Below are positions 1-12,719 of a stretch of DNA of 64,000 nt, piece after piece. The notes beneath the pieces were generated by a model. It was not told the DNA's origin. It did no database searches and worked only from the letters and a program-made list of their open reading frames with translations. Both the position numbers and the translations under genes were made by a program. Positions within the stretch are counted from its first letter, which is position 1. Every line of letters starts with the position of its first letter. Source of the DNA: Macrotis lagotis. Taxonomy: Eukaryota > Chordata > Mammalia > Peramelemorphia > Peramelidae. Location: contig NC_133666.1 in the NCBI RefSeq assembly GCF_037893015.1, positions 658,205,848 to 658,269,847 on the forward strand. Reading direction: 5' to 3'.

Positions 1-258
1 AGGACCCCCTGAGGGGGACCCCTCCTTCCCCCCTTCCCCCCCAACCCTAGCTGTGCTAAGTCACCAATCTTATTTTCTCCTCCAGAGTGATTTGGGTCCA
101 GTAGCCAGATAGGAACCAGGATGACTGAAAATGGCCCTGGATGCAAAGTGATCAGGGATAAGTGACTTGTCCAAGGCCACACAGCTAGTAAGTATCAAGT
201 ATCTGTGGCTGAATTCAAATCCCATCTTCCTGACTCCAGGGCCAGTGCTGGATAGTGT
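1..258 (-). mobile_element. Long tRNA-SINE (Mar1-like), cut by window edge
   Basis: An antisense copy of the longer SINE type. It has a tRNA-derived head (reading inward from about 255) and a body with CAGATAGGAACCAGGATGACTG and GGCCCTGGATGCA blocks, also seen at 34336, 37588 and 51770. The name Mar1-like is from memory of marsupial SINEs. Confidence 0.6.
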
Positions 259-989
259 GATGCTATTCTAAAGTAAAGCATCTCTTATGATAGATTATAG
301 CAAAATTGCACTATCTATCCCTCCCCCTTCAAATATTCACAAGAGTGATATTTCTACTTTAATGATTTTTCTGATACTCTCCAAATCTAGATTCATTAAT
401 CCATCTGTCCCTAAATTACCAAACAGACAAGAGAAGCTATTTTCAATTGCTAAGGTCCAACATTCCAAAATACACTCAGAGCCCATATTTTGCTTTCTGA
501 GCAGAGCTGTTTTGCATTGTTAATGTCACAGGATATTTTTCAAAAAGTAGATATACAAAGACTGCCAGTATTTCAGCTGTCATGCTTAAGTGTCTTCTGT
601 GATTTTTGTTTCTGCTAGCCTAAGGGGTACTGAACAAGTTAGTAATTTTTCTTTGCTTCCTATTAAATTTTAAAATTTTAATCATAACTATAAATGCTGA
701 TTTGCTTCTCTGTAATTTAAATACAACTCAAGACTTTTTATTTTTACATTAAAAGTTTTTTCCTAGTTGTTTCTCCCAGGTCACTTAAGAGATTAAAGCT
801 GGGGTAGGGTTGTTTAATGCCAAGCATATCACTTGGTCTGGTACTGCCAAAACAACTGTAGGCAGGACTCAAAATTCAATAAATCTAGGAGATTTTCAGG
901 GGTAAATTAATTAAATGCTTGCCCAAACATTGCCCATGAATATTATAAATATCTAAATGGCCCTTGGCAGAAAAAAGATTAATATCCAG

Positions 990-1140
990 TATTAACTCAA
1001 TCAACCAACAAACATTCCCTGAGTGCCTACTATGTGTGCTGTATTATGCCAGAGCTCTAGGGATGGTGACCTAAAAATATGTAGTCTCTGCCCTCTCAAG
1101 GCACCCACATTCAACTAAGGGGAACGCAAGTTAACAGATA
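990..1140 (+). repeat. Ancient mammalian repeat (L2/MIR-class)
   Basis: Contains the motif CCTGAGTGCCTACTATGTGT followed by a CCCTCTCAAGG...CACATTC segment, typical of old mammalian interspersed repeats. A similar relic lies at 20175-20265. Family assignment is tentative. Confidence 0.4.
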
Positions 1141-1154
1141 AATAAACACAGGAT

Positions 1155-1323
1155 CTATTGTCGTAGTTCAATCCTGTCCTAGTCTTTTTGACTCCATTTG
1201 AAATTTTCTTGGCAAAGTGATGCTCAGGGTCACACAGCTTATAAGTGTCTGAGGCCACCTTTAAACTCAGGTCTTCCTGACTCCAGGCCCAGGGCTCTAA
1301 ACATTGTGTTCATCTAACTGTCC
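1155..1323 (-). mobile_element. tRNA-SINE fragment with GGAGAAGGAAATGG-type tail
   Basis: Reverse complement of the SINE type at 41812 and 63432. Visible blocks are TTTTCTTGGCAAAG, GGGTCACACAGCTTATAAGT and TGAGGCCACCTTTAAACTCA. Confidence 0.55.
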
Positions 1324-1479
1324 AGGATCTATACCCCTCCAAAAATGGATAGAGGACTTCAAAATCAGGAAGAGCTTGGCTCAAATTTTGCCTGAGACAC
1401 TTAATAGTTGGGTATTCTGAAAATTAATTTTGAGTCCTGTCTCTGCTTCCATTTATTCATCTATAAGGGGGTTGGGCTA

Positions 1480-2400
1480 GATGGATGCTGAGGTCTGTTT
1501 CCACCATAAATCTCCAACACTAGGATGGGAGGAGGGGAAAGGGAGGGAGCCCAAACTTAAGAAATCCATAAAAGTGTGTTGAAGAGAGTGCCAGGAGATC
1601 GAGAAGGTAGAGGTAAGGAAGGAAAGTACAATATACAGATACAAGAGAACAGTCTGTGAGGAGACACAGAGGCCTGAGACAGAATGCCAAAGAGAAGAAA
1701 CCTCTTTAGAGCATGCAATCAATAAAAGAACACATATTCAGTCTGCACAGTTTCCAAAGAGAAAGGGGTTTTCAATACTAAATACTAAAAGCAACAGGAA
1801 GCTCCTGAAGTTTCTGATCAGAGTGGCCTGATTATTCAGTTACTTTAAAGTGACCAATGTGACAGCTATGTAGAAAATGAACTGGGGTTTAAATGAGACT
1901 AGGTTTAGGAAGTTTGGACAATATTGCAGGTGAGAGGAGATGGGGGCCTGGTGTGAGTAGGAAAAAAGGGGGCAGAATCAAAAAAGGCCAAAGAAGTGTT
2001 ACCAACAATACTTGGCAAATAATTAGATAAGGGGAGGGGAAGGAGTCTGAAAAATCAAGAATGATGCCTAGGAGACAGGAAGAATAGTAGTGCTTTCAAA
2101 AGAAACTGAGAAGCTGGGAGGTGTGGATGTAGGGAAACAGCTAATGAGCTCTGTTTAGGGAAGCTGAATTTGAGATAACTTAATGAAGTGATCCAGCAGG
2201 CAGATAGAGATTAGGGACTAGAATCTCGGTAGAGGAAAAGTTGCAGAAAAACGTATATTTAGGAACCACCCATATGGAACAAGCAGCTGAATGTATGGGA
2301 GTTAAGGAACCCACTAAAAGGGAGATGATGGAGATATAAGAGGGTCTAGCACAGAGCTCTGGGATATGTGTACTGAAGCACAGGACATGGATGAGGGCCA
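1480..2400. other. EP400 intron, possible old repeat
   Basis: A purine-rich stretch with phrases such as AGAGTGGCCTGATTATTCAG and GACAATATTGCAGGTGAGAG, which recall widespread old mammalian repeats. Related wording occurs at 16180-16330 and 35570-35800. I cannot name the family. Confidence 0.3.
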
Positions 2401-2420
2401 CCAAAAAAGACCAATATGGG

Positions 2421-2566
2421 GGCGTCTAGGTGGCGTAGTGGATAAAGCACCAGCCCTGGAGTCAGGAGTACCTGGGTTCAAATCCAGTCTCAGACACTTA
2501 ATAATTACCTAGCTGTGTGGCCTTGGGCAAGCCACTTAACCCTGTTTGCCTTGCAAAAAAAAAAAA
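2421..2566 (+). mobile_element. Short tRNA-SINE (WSINE-type) with 18-bp TSD
   Basis: Full-length copy from GGCGTCTAGGTGG to the A tail. Both sides carry AAAAAAGACCAATATGGG (left copy ending 2420, right copy ending 2578), an A-rich target typical of L1-endonuclease insertion. Confidence 0.92.
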
Positions 2567-3169
2567 GACCAATATGGGAGCAACAAATATCAACAAAGCA
2601 AAATTTTAAAGTAACATTTATCAATGGTATACTCCCAACATATAATCTGTTTTACCTTAAACTACTTATTAACCAAATAGAAGCCACTTTAGTATACATT
2701 TAGACTCAAAAACAAACTGGGGAGGGGAGAAGGGAAGGAGAAAGGGGGGGGGGAAGAAGACAGGGAAAGTTAAAAGAGGATAAAGATAAAATTGTCCATA
2801 AAGAAATGGAAAAGACTTATTCCAAAATAAAACAGTTTGATCAGTTAAAAATGTCAGCAAAATGTAAAAAAAAAACTCTTTTTTAAACTCTGTTACAGTA
2901 TTAAAATGAAGTGCACCTCATTTGAAAAGGACAAATCTCTGAACCTAAACATAAAAATTAAGGGACATTATTATTCTTTACAAAAAGAAATTTAATTTTA
3001 TGTCTTGAGGATACTCTAGGTTGTAGCTCACCTAAAAAATTAAACAAGAATTTAAACCTGTATATAAGTAATTTTAAAGGAAAACTCTACAATTAAAGCA
3101 AGGAACGCTTTTTAAACAATGAACACTTTTTTTTCCTTCCAGTGGTACAAAGAGGGTAGCAGATGAAAA

Positions 3170-3315
3170 AAGTTCTGGCTTGGGAGTTAGGAAATCCATG
3201 TTCTCTTTCAAGTTCTCCTACTAACTTGCTGTGTGACCTTGACAAGTCACCTCACCTGTCTGGGCCAGAATAAAGGATCTCCCAGGGCCCTTCCCATGAT
3301 AACATTCTAAGATCC
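3170..3315 (+). mobile_element. MIR/THER1-like SINE
   Basis: Contains the MIR core wording TTGCTGTGTGACCTTGACAA followed by CCTCACCTGTCTGGGCC and a closing CATTCTAAGATCCTATGA. Confidence 0.65.
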
Positions 3316-3800
3316 TATGAAGATATTAAAACTAAACCTGAGCATGCATCTAATTTAGATATTTACTGCTATGAAATTTTTTTAGATTTTAAATTTAAAA
3401 TTCTCATTCTGTCTTGCACTACATTGCCTTTTCTGTAAACTGCAGATAAATTTCAGACACAGGAAAGACCCCAACATTTAAAATGCCACACACAAAGAAT
3501 CCTCAACAATGTATAACCAAACATAAAATAAGTTTTAGATGACAAACATGCTGAAAGCTACCACTGCTTTACAGATGAATAAGAAAAAAATAAATAATAA
3601 CTGTGCTGTCACTTAATCATGCAATTTCAAAGTTTATAGTTTTGAGAAAGATTCATTGTTGTATTTTATTTTTTAAAATAAGGAATGGGCACTGGGAAAA
3701 AATATTGAATAGCAAATACTTTATTGAAGGTTAAAATAATCAAATCTGGATGAATCTAAAATTCGGGATGAGACTACATTTTAGAACCATCGAAAAGTAC

Positions 3801-3911
3801 CTGAAATGGCTGCTGCGGGGACGCAAAAGCAGCAGAAACATTTGGAGGAAGCTGGGTTGCAATAGCAACAGGAGTCCCAGTCTGCCCATCCTTTCCTGTC
3901 ACAACCTTTAC
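3801..3911 (-). CDS. EP400: EP400 exon 3 (37 codons)
   Basis: A 111-base exon, phase 0 at both ends, continues directly from exon 2. The acceptor ends CTTCTCTCAG and the donor is TTTCAG|GTACTT. It translates without a stop as [20 protein letters not shown] followed by [17 protein letters not shown], which matches the EP400 segment after the acidic run. It is too short to be obvious as an open frame, but splice sites, phase and family match all agree. The exon itself begins GTAAAG, so the acceptor AG is followed by a donor-like hexamer. No further EP400 exon was recognised between this one and the left edge. Confidence 0.95.
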
Positions 3912-5597
3912 CTGAGAGAAGATATTTTGAGAAAAAAGGGAAAATAATTTTTATGATTGCTCAAAAATGCTTTGGCAATTTATCACTGATATTTCACTCA
4001 AATTTGGTAGAGAAAAAAATACTAGGTACTAGAGTGACAGTTTATAAAAGCCAAAGTTTTCCGAATGCAATCTTTGCAGTAAATCCAACTTATCATGTGA
4101 AATATACTTTTGTAAACTTCCTGTTTAAAAAAAAACATAAAAAAGAATGGCAGACAGTCTTTTCTTTAAAAAAAAATTCATTCAAATGCATAGGCAACTT
4201 GTAAGGTGCCAATTCTATTACCATAAGAGGCAGGCCTAGAAGTCTATGAGCCATGCTCAATAGGAATTGATAAAGACAAAGGAAAAATGTACAAAAAAGA
4301 AGAAATCAGTTTACAGACAAAGTCTGTTTCATTGGCAAATAAGCAAAGAGAAACTGAATTTAATTATTTTATGACAATTCTGATAAAAACCTTAAAACAA
4401 TTACATATTTTTATCTTTTGAAATATATGAAATGTTTCCCATTGTCAGAGTGTTGAAGAAAACATAGAATGACAAAGCCACACCAGATACATCCATTAAC
4501 ATCAATGAACATAAGCAAAGAGACTAGCATTTGGATACCAAAGGGCTGATTTCTTTGCAGAATAAGAGATGGCAGAGATTACAATTACATTAGCTAACTC
4601 ATAAAACAAAACAAGCTCCACCAACACAGATTCACAGCACAATATACAGATTGACACAGAAGCACAAAATACAGTACAATTCATCCCTAGCAACTTATTT
4701 TGGGACTAGAAAAAACAAATAAGAGATCATACACTTTTAAGAATCTTCTAGCTTGGAGAAATTCTTCAATAATTCTCTACACAATCTGCCCAAAGTAAGA
4801 TCAAATCCCAGAAATGAAAATTAGTCCACAAATACAATTCTAAAGTCATATCTTCCATGAAAATTGTAGCCTAAAATGACTATTTCCCAAAACAATGAAT
4901 CATTTTATATTTATACACAATTACTGTCACATTTAAATGACATAAAAAGATATAAGTTCTAGGAAATTTGGCTTCTGATTGGTCCTATGAAGAAGATAAA
5001 ATGACTCAAATTTTGTGTTTAAAGCTAATTTAAACTAATACTCCTAAATTGAGGAGGTAAGAAAGAAACCCATAGTAAAGTAGAACAGAAACTTGTTTTT
5101 TTCAGAAGCAAATGAAGGTTTTTGTGTTTATAGAGTGATCAGTCTACCCCTAAGGAATAAGGTATAGAACCCAGAGATGCAACCTGAATATATTTACTGA
5201 GCTATTAAATACTCTCTACAACTCCATTCAAGTCACTAGCCAAGAGTCAAGATTGAAGAAAAGAATTTTAGCCAAATCAGTTCGGTTAGATTAACCAAGC
5301 TGAAAGTCCATTTTTAATTAAAATATCTTAGGTGTCTTTACAACTACAAAAAAAAAATCACCATCAACATTTTTTTTTCTTTCAGAACAGTCATTATTCC
5401 TTCCTATGGGGGTAAAAAGAACTTAAGAAAAATATATCCTTAATGTAGTTATCAATCTTTACTTCTGAATAAGATTCTTTTACATCTAGACTCTTAAAAA
5501 TATCAAACTGAAACAAATTATTTTATTATTTACCATTTCATAGACTTTGTCCTCCTTGACATTTCTCTTCTAAATTATTAAGAAATAAATTTCTTAC
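3912..5597 (-). other. EP400: EP400 intron 2
   Basis: About 1.7 kb of AT-rich sequence between the two recognised EP400 coding exons. I see no SINE, LINE or RNA gene in it; short open frames here have no recognisable similarity. Confidence 0.8.
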
Positions 5598-6946
5598 CTC
5601 ATCATTGATAACCTCAGATTTTTCTTCCTCTTCTTCTTCCTCGAGATCCAAATCATTTTGCTTAAGATATGCTTGTAAGGGTGCATAATGTTTTTTCTTA
5701 AAAGCTAAGAAATCCATCATATTCCCTTGAAAATGCTGCAAAAAAAATAATTCAATCAAATACTCCTTAAAGTTTTCTTTTAGAGCCTCCATCTCTCTGT
5801 AATGATGATCCAGGCATTGCTTTCTCATTTGAGCTGTTTCTTGAGATGCTGGTGGAATTTCTTCCAATTTTTTAGGTACTTTTTTCACTCCTATACTTCC
5901 CACAGGAGTGAGAGGAAGGTTGGAAAGACCCTGTGGCACAGCGGCTCTAGAAGGGCTGGTTGGTCCAGGAGGTGGCGAAGTCATGCCAAAAGCAGAAGAG
6001 CCTCCAACTCCAGAGAGTAAGACGCCTGAAGGCCTCTCAAACCCCAATGGTCTATTCAGCTGTTGTCCTTGAAGTACTTGCTGCTGTTGGATCAGTTGTC
6101 CTTGAATAATACTGCTGATCTGGGGTGGCAAGCTAGTTGTTGCAATGTGACTGGGGCTAGTCAAAGGTTGCATACTGGCACCACTAGCAACTGGGCTCTG
6201 GGGTCCAAGATGATGAATGGTGCCGCCCGTCTGGGTGTGGGGCTGGGAAAGTCTGCGTTCACGAACGGTAATCGGACCCCCTGCATGCTGGAGTTGAACC
6301 TGTCCTCCCTGAGCAATCTGGGCAATGCCCGAGCCCTCCTGATATACAAAGTGTCCACCATTTGAAGGGCTCAAACTGATCTGTCTCACGAGGACACTAG
6401 CATCCACGAAGCCTCCAGTGGGGCTGGAGCTGCAGATACCCAGTCCTGGGCCTGGAGTGCCCGCCCGCACGCTCTGCAAGGCCTGCACCGGCCCAGGGCT
6501 GGGCTGGGTTGGGCTCTGAGACTGGACCTGCTGGGGTAATGGGGAGGTAACTTGGATGTAGGATGGGGAGCCGTGTTCAAACCTCCTCTGCTGAGAATTA
6601 AACTGAAAACCTGGGGAAGTTGGATTGGGGATTGGCAAAGGGGTGAGGGTGATCTGCTGGTTTCCTCCAACGACCGGTCCAACATTCTGCAGTGTAATAT
6701 TGACATTCTGACCAGCCACTGGACTTCTGCTCATAAGCTGTTGGATTTGGTAACTGGGTGACTGCGGGGCAGACGGGCTTGCTGAAGGAGCAAATGGAGT
6801 TGCAGGGGACTGGGGCAGGTGGGAATGGGCTTGCTGCTCATCCCCCTCACTGCCCGTGAATGACCGGGACCTCTGGAGTTGGGCATTCTGAGGACCGTTG
6901 CCATGGTGCATTATCGCTTCCTTTTTTCTTCCAATTTAATACTATC
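5598..6946 (-). CDS. EP400: EP400 exon 2: start codon and N-terminal 438 residues
   Basis: EP400 (p400) is the SWI2/SNF2-family ATPase of the nuclear TIP60/NuA4 acetyltransferase complex, which remodels chromatin and deposits H2A.Z/H3.3. This exon encodes only the N-terminal, non-ATPase part. The ATG is at 6911-6909 and starts [11 protein letters not shown], close to the mammalian EP400 N-terminus as I know it. Bases 6946-6912 are 5' UTR following an acceptor ending TTCTTTAG. The protein is rich in Ser, Pro and Gln, with conserved blocks [14 protein letters not shown] and [19 protein letters not shown] charged helical segment near residues 360-420 includes [21 protein letters not shown] run of seven Glu follows, and the exon ends ...SEVINDE at a GATGAG|GTAAGA donor, phase 0. 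Reading past that donor gives a spurious tail. Recognition is by remembered similarity; the gene order beside PUS1 supports it. Confidence 0.96.
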
Positions 6947-7779
6947 CTAAAGAAAAGAAAAAATTAAAACTGAGTTCTGTGATAGAAAAAAACACTCTTT
7001 GTGATCCCCATTTATTTAGTATGATAAACAAAAAGTCTGATAAAAAAAAAGTACTAGAGTTGTTGAATATTTTAGTTATCCATTAGGAAGTTCACAAAAA
7101 CAGATTTAACCAAGACAAGCAAAAACATTTGCAACATTTGCATTCTTTGATTTTTAACCACATCCAAGTGGATTACAATCTAGGAGTCATCTTCCAGTCT
7201 TTAAACTATGATCTTTTATATCTAATCAGTTAGTTACCAAGCCTTGTCAGTACCAACTCCTCAACATCTCCAGACATTGCTCCTTTTATTCCAGTCACAT
7301 CACAAGACCCTAGAATAGGTCTTCAACACCTCGCCTTTTTTTTTTTTTTGATCTTCCTATTTCCACTCTTTTCCTTCAAAAAACTATTCTCCACACAGCT
7401 GCCAAATTGATATTGCTGGTGCACAAGTCTAAGCAGCATGACAATATTGATCATCTTTCTCCTGAATACTCGCTCCCTCTGCATTTCCATGACCTTACTA
7501 TCTTGATTCCTCTACCAGTCTGACTGCTCATTCTTAACCATTTCATGGAATCTTCTTCCATGCCATACCCTCTCCCTCAGTCATGAGTTCTCTTCTCTTG
7601 TCTCTCTTATTTAGTGAATTCATCAGGATCCATGGGTCCAATTATGGTCCATGTGCAGAAAATTTCTAAAACCATTTATCCAGCCCTAGTCTCCCTTTAG
7701 TACTATATCCATCATTAACTGCCTGTTGAAAATTTCAAACTAGATGTCCAACAGATATCTCAAACTCATGTCCAAAAAA

Positions 7780-8160
7780 AACTTAGGCTTTTCCTGAAAA
7801 CTCTTTCTTCTTTTGAATTTCCTAATTATTATCTCTCTTTCCAATCACCCAAGATCACAATTTCAACCCCTCTCTCTCTCACTCAGCCCACATATCCAAG
7901 CAGTTGCCAGATCCTACCATTTCTTTCTTTGTAACTTCTTTTACTTACATTGCCACCATTCTAGTTCAAGCCTTTATCATCTCTTGCCTAGACTAATGAA
8001 ATAGCTTTCTAAATGGTCTCCCTAAATCATCTCTACCCATTCCAAGCCATCTTCCACTCAGCTGCCAAAAAGATTTTCCAAAAGCACAGCTTTAACTATG
8101 TTAGTCTCCCTATTTCTTCCAGGATCAACTATTAAATGCATAACATCAAACAACTATGTA
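7780..8160 (+). repeat. L2-like 3' segment
   Basis: Includes CCACTCAGCTGCCAAAAAGA, TTTCCAAAAGCACAG and CTCCCTATTTCTTCCAGGAT. The same wording recurs at 12720-13020, 14430-14760 and 24640-25380. Family named from memory. Confidence 0.4.
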
Positions 8161-8766
8161 CAAAGAAAACACATGCAAGATAAAATTGTAAAGATATCAA
8201 AGACACCTCAAAAAACTGTCCCCCTGTAGTGTAAGAAAAAATGTATATTTAATTACCTGCATAGAATCTAGAGTATTATAAATAGAAGTGAATTCAGAAG
8301 CCTTCAAAAGTTTAATACCCCTGGTCCTTTTATAGATGAAGAAACTGAGACCCAAGAAAAATGAAGTGACTTGTCCAAAATGACAAATCTAATAAGTAGA
8401 GGCAAAATCACTTTATATTCCATTGAGTCTCATGTTCCTTCCATCAAATCAGGAGATCCACAGTAAGAAATATTCAGATCAAAGAAAACAAAAATTTTAA
8501 ATTGAGGGTACATATTTCTTTCTCCTGCTTGCAGTTATTTATTAAGAAAATTTCTAAAGATGGAGGTGGCAGAGATCAATTGTAGAGTTTTTTGGTTGGG
8601 GAGCTCCAGATTTTAATCTCACTTCTGACATTTATTATGGTATTCCAGGAAAACTACTTAATAATATGTACCTCAATCAAACAATTCAACAGGACTTACT
8701 TATCCATTAATTTGGTTGAGGTAGTTCCAACAATGAAAGTTATTCCTACTAAAGAACTAGGTAAAG

Positions 8767-8918
8767 GGGGTGGCTAGATGGCTTAGTGGATAGAGCACCC
8801 CCCTTGAAGTCAATAGTACCAGAGTTCAAATCCGACCTCAAAAACTAAACAATTACTTAGCTGTGTGGTCTTGGGCAAGCCACTTAACCCCATTGACTAG
8901 CAAAAAACAAAAACAAAA
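8767..8918 (+). mobile_element. Short tRNA-SINE with TSD
   Basis: Flanked by AACTAGGTAAAG at 8755-8766 and 8919-8930. The tail is a CAAAAA-rich stretch rather than pure A. Confidence 0.9.
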
Positions 8919-9407
8919 AACTAGGTAAAGTTACACCATTTGTTACAAAGATGTGTCAAAATAAAACAATGCAGATGCATTAGTTACAACTCAGTTTAAA
9001 AAAAAAGGAAAATAAATGGCCTACTAATATGAAAGAAAATTCCCTGAACAGAAAGCTGTTGTCCTTGAAAATAAGTTTCATTATCATACATAAACATCAG
9101 AAACATCTTAGCTTAAAAGGGCAAAAAAGATTATGATGTCAACTGATATTATACTGAAGCCAAAATATCAAACTTACAAACTTTACAAATTAATAAATTA
9201 GTCCGGCATTAGAATATTCATCTAAAATACTGCACAGGGAAAGATTGATGCCTAACCATTCTAGGAAAATCAGATAATATTTGCAGAGTACCTGCCACAT
9301 GGTGGGTACTAGAGAAAAGTTTATTCCCTTCTCTATCCTTCTGAATCTATCTTTCCAGCCAGTATCACCTCCTAAAAAAAAAGTCCAACTTTTAAAAGAA
9401 TATTGTA

Positions 9408-9565
9408 GGGGTGGCTAGGTGGCAGCAGTGGATAAAGCACAGGCCCTGCAGTCAGGAGTACCTGGGTTCAAATCCAACCTCAGACACTTAATAATTACCT
9501 AGCTGTGTGGCCCTGGGCAAGCCACTTAACCCCATTTGCCTTGCAAAAACCTTTAAAAAAAAAAG
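9408..9565 (+). mobile_element. Short tRNA-SINE with TSD
   Basis: Full-length copy flanked by AGAATATTGTA and AAGGATATTGTA, one change between them. Confidence 0.9.
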
Positions 9566-9879
9566 AAAGGATATTGTATAATCAACCTCAGCATGTCCAA
9601 CCTCAGCATGTCCAAGATAAAATGTCTTCTTCTCCACTCTAGCCTATTTCAAGCCCACCCTACCTATTTTCCCACCTCCTCCAGTGATTTCTCCTTTCTC
9701 TAAATACAATTATATGTTATCTAGTATTGCTTTTTCATTTTTCATCTTCTCTAATAGAAGGTATACTCCTTAAGAGTAGGAATCACAGCATATGCTTATT
9801 TAAATTTTCTTTTACACTAAAAATAATACTTTGTACATAAAAGCTGAAAAAACACTTACTAATTAGCTCATCTGTTCAT

Positions 9880-9975
9880 TCAAGACCTTGGGCAAATCAT
9901 ATCATCTCTGGGCCTCAGTTTCCCCATTTACAAAATGAGGGGGTTGGATTAGATCAGTGGTCTCCAAAGTTGGGG
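9880..9975 (+). mobile_element. MIR/THER1-like fragment
   Basis: Carries CCTCAGTTTCCCCATTTACA followed by AAAATGAGGGGGTTGGATTA, the conserved 3' half of MIR-class SINEs. Confidence 0.55.
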
Positions 9976-10020
9976 CTTTGTTGGAAAGCAGTCTGAAAGA
10001 AATTAGATACAGACCAATAG

Positions 10021-10121
<101 letters not shown>

Positions 10122-10139
10122 AGTACAAAAGCTTTTATG

Positions 10140-11330
10140 ATTTAGCCATACAAGTTGACATTAAAAGCAAATTAGAGGAGCAATGAAGGGGGAAAAAAAG
10201 GAGCAAGGAAGAAATTACCATTCTGAACTATGAATAGTTAACAACTATAAAAGATAAAAATGAAAATTTTTCATTATATAAAACAAAATTAGTGCATTTA
10301 AAATTAGGGAAACAGGAAACAGAAAAATCTTTGCAGCAACTTTCTCTGATAAAATGTCATATACAGAACTATTTAAGGAGCTCATTCAAATTTACAGGAC
10401 TAAGAGTCATTCCCAAAAGATAAATGGGCAAAGGGAAGGAGCAGTTTTTGAAGGAATAAAACAAAGCTATTAACAACTTTATGTGTTTTAAATAACCATT
10501 AGAAATATTCAAATTAGTTCCACCTCTCAGGTATCAGACTAGCAAGGATGATAAAATGAACAATGTTAGAGGGACTACAAGAAAACAAGAGAATTGATTC
10601 AGTCATTCTGGAAAGTAATTTGAAACTCTTTCCCAAAAGTCACTATTTATGATAACCTTTAAGACCAACTCCTTCTCTAATATAATTATTTGGCCTGTAA
10701 TTCCAAAAGAGATCAAAGAAAGAGGAAAAGGGCCACATGTAAAAAATATTTATAGCAAAATATTTTCATAATAGCAAAAACTTGGAAAATAAGGAAGTGA
10801 CCATCTACAGGGGAATGGCTAAACAAATTATGAATGTGATGGAATATTATTGTGCAATGAGAAACTACAAAATTTCAGTGTTTCAGAGGAAATTAAAAAG
10901 GTCTCTATTAACAGATTAACAGATATAAATTGTTCATCAAGTTATACTAGATGAACAATTTATATAATAGCATCACTAAGAAAAACAATTTTGAAAGACT
11001 TTATATCTCTGACCTATGCAATGATAAACCATAATTCCAAAAGAACCAAAGTGTATCACCAACCTACTTCCAGGAAAGTAGGCTTACAATACAGAATAAG
11101 ATATATATTTGTGAATAAAGCCAATATGAAAATCTGCTTTTTCTGGATTATGAATATATAGTTATAAGTGGGAAAAGAAAATAAATGCTTGTTAAAATAA
11201 AAGGGAAAAAATGAATATGGGCTATAATTAACATGAGACAGAAAGGCTGTTCATCAAAGGGGATATTTAGTGTTTCACATCCAATGTGATAAAAATATGG
11301 TTTCATAAGAAATTTTAAAATATGTCAAAA
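10140..11330 (+). mobile_element. Old L1 ORF2 3' end, sense
   Basis: A decayed copy of the L1 ORF2 C-terminal region. Recognisable parts are CAGACTAGCAAGGATGATAA, AAAACTTGGAAAATAAGGAA, GGGAATGGCTAAACAAATTA and GATGGAATATTATTGTGCAA. It has many stops and indels. It is an older subfamily than the copies at 16385 and 20722. Confidence 0.75.
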
Positions 11331-12252
11331 AGTAAAATTAAAAAGTGAGGGGTCTGACATCAAGGGATATGTAATCAACCATTCAGAAGAGAGTAAGATG
11401 GGTCATAGCCCAGTCTTTCCTTTCCACAGCCAGTCTTGAGCTTGTCTCCAATATCTTTCAATATTCCCCTTCAGTCCACCCAAATTGTCCTTCCCTAGTT
11501 TCAGGGAACAGGACAATCCAAAAGCCTATTATAAAAGTCCAAACTAGTGTCTCCACATCTTGTCCTTCATCTCCATTAGGTACCCCTAAGCTAAGCCCTG
11601 GCTCTGCACTTCTGAGTATAATTTACTCAGGGAATAATTCCTACATATACTTTTTATTTTTCAATAGAAAGGAGTAGCACAGGGTAAGCAGATTTGGATG
11701 GGCTGCAATTACATTATCTTTTCCCTCAAACCCACTCCTTTCTATGCATAGCAATACTTCCTTCCAATATTCCAAGTTCTCAAATTCCTTATTATCCTTG
11801 AAAATCACTCAACTGAACATGTTCTTCAATTGGAAATAACCCTTAACTGCCAAAATCTGACCACCTTTTCTTAAAATCTGTCCCTTCTTGACCTCTCTGT
11901 ATCATCTCACACTATGGCTTACCATCTCCTCCCAGGGTTTATTATATCACTTCTCCTCTTGGATCTTCTGCTGGTTTAATTTTCCTTTCTCCATTGCCTT
12001 TGTTCCATCATTCACTTCATACTTCCTAACAGCTGTCATATACTCCAAAGTTCTGTCCCAAGTCTCCTTTCTCTATTCTCTACACTTTCTCACTTGGCAA
12101 TTTTGTCAGTTCCAAAGTGTTTAGTTATCATCTCTATACAGATTGGTTCTCAGGTCTACAGCTAACAAGACCTATTCTCTCTCAACTCCAGTCCTACACA
12201 ATTAACAACTTGATATTTCAAACTCAATGTCTATAGGTACTTCAAACTCAAT

Positions 12253-12664
12253 GAGCAGAACCAGAAGAACACTGTACACCCTAACAGCAACATGGGGGGG
12301 GGGGTGATGATCAACCTTAATGGACTTGCTCATTCCATCAGTGCAACAATCAGGCACAATTTTGGGGTTATCTGCAATGGAGAATACCATCTGTATCCAA
12401 AGAAAGAATTGTGCACTTTGAACAAAGACCAAAGACTATTGCCTTTAGTTTAAAAAAAAAACATTATCTTATTATGTAATTTTGCTATCTCTTATATTTT
12501 ATTTTTCTTCCTTAAGGATATGATTTCTCTTTCATCACATTCAATTTGGATTAATATATACCATGGAAACAATGTAAAGACTAACAGACTGCCTTCTGTG
12601 GGGGGTAGGGGGAAGGAAGCAAGATTAGGGAAAAAATTGTAAAATTCAAAGTAAATAAAATATT
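12253..12664 (+). mobile_element. 5'-truncated L1 3' end with 22-bp TSD
   Basis: Starts in the last codons of ORF2 and runs through the 3' UTR to AATAAAATAT. It is bracketed by TCTATAGGTACTTCAAACTC at 12231-12250 and the same with one change at 12665-12684. A poly-G run interrupts it at 12295-12303. Confidence 0.9.
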
Positions 12665-12719
12665 TCTATAGATACTTCAAACTCAAACAGAATTCATCAG
12701 ATTTGTTTCAAAAAAGGAC

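Noticed and set aside
1..3800. Search for EP400 exon 4 to the left of exon 3
   Set aside because: No open segment with EP400-like residues between minus-strand splice sites was seen. The intron probably extends past the left edge.
5538..5597. Extension of the EP400 exon 2 frame ([17 protein letters not shown])
   Set aside because: It lies beyond a good GTAAGA donor, while exon 3 continues the conserved protein in phase, so this is read-through into the intron.
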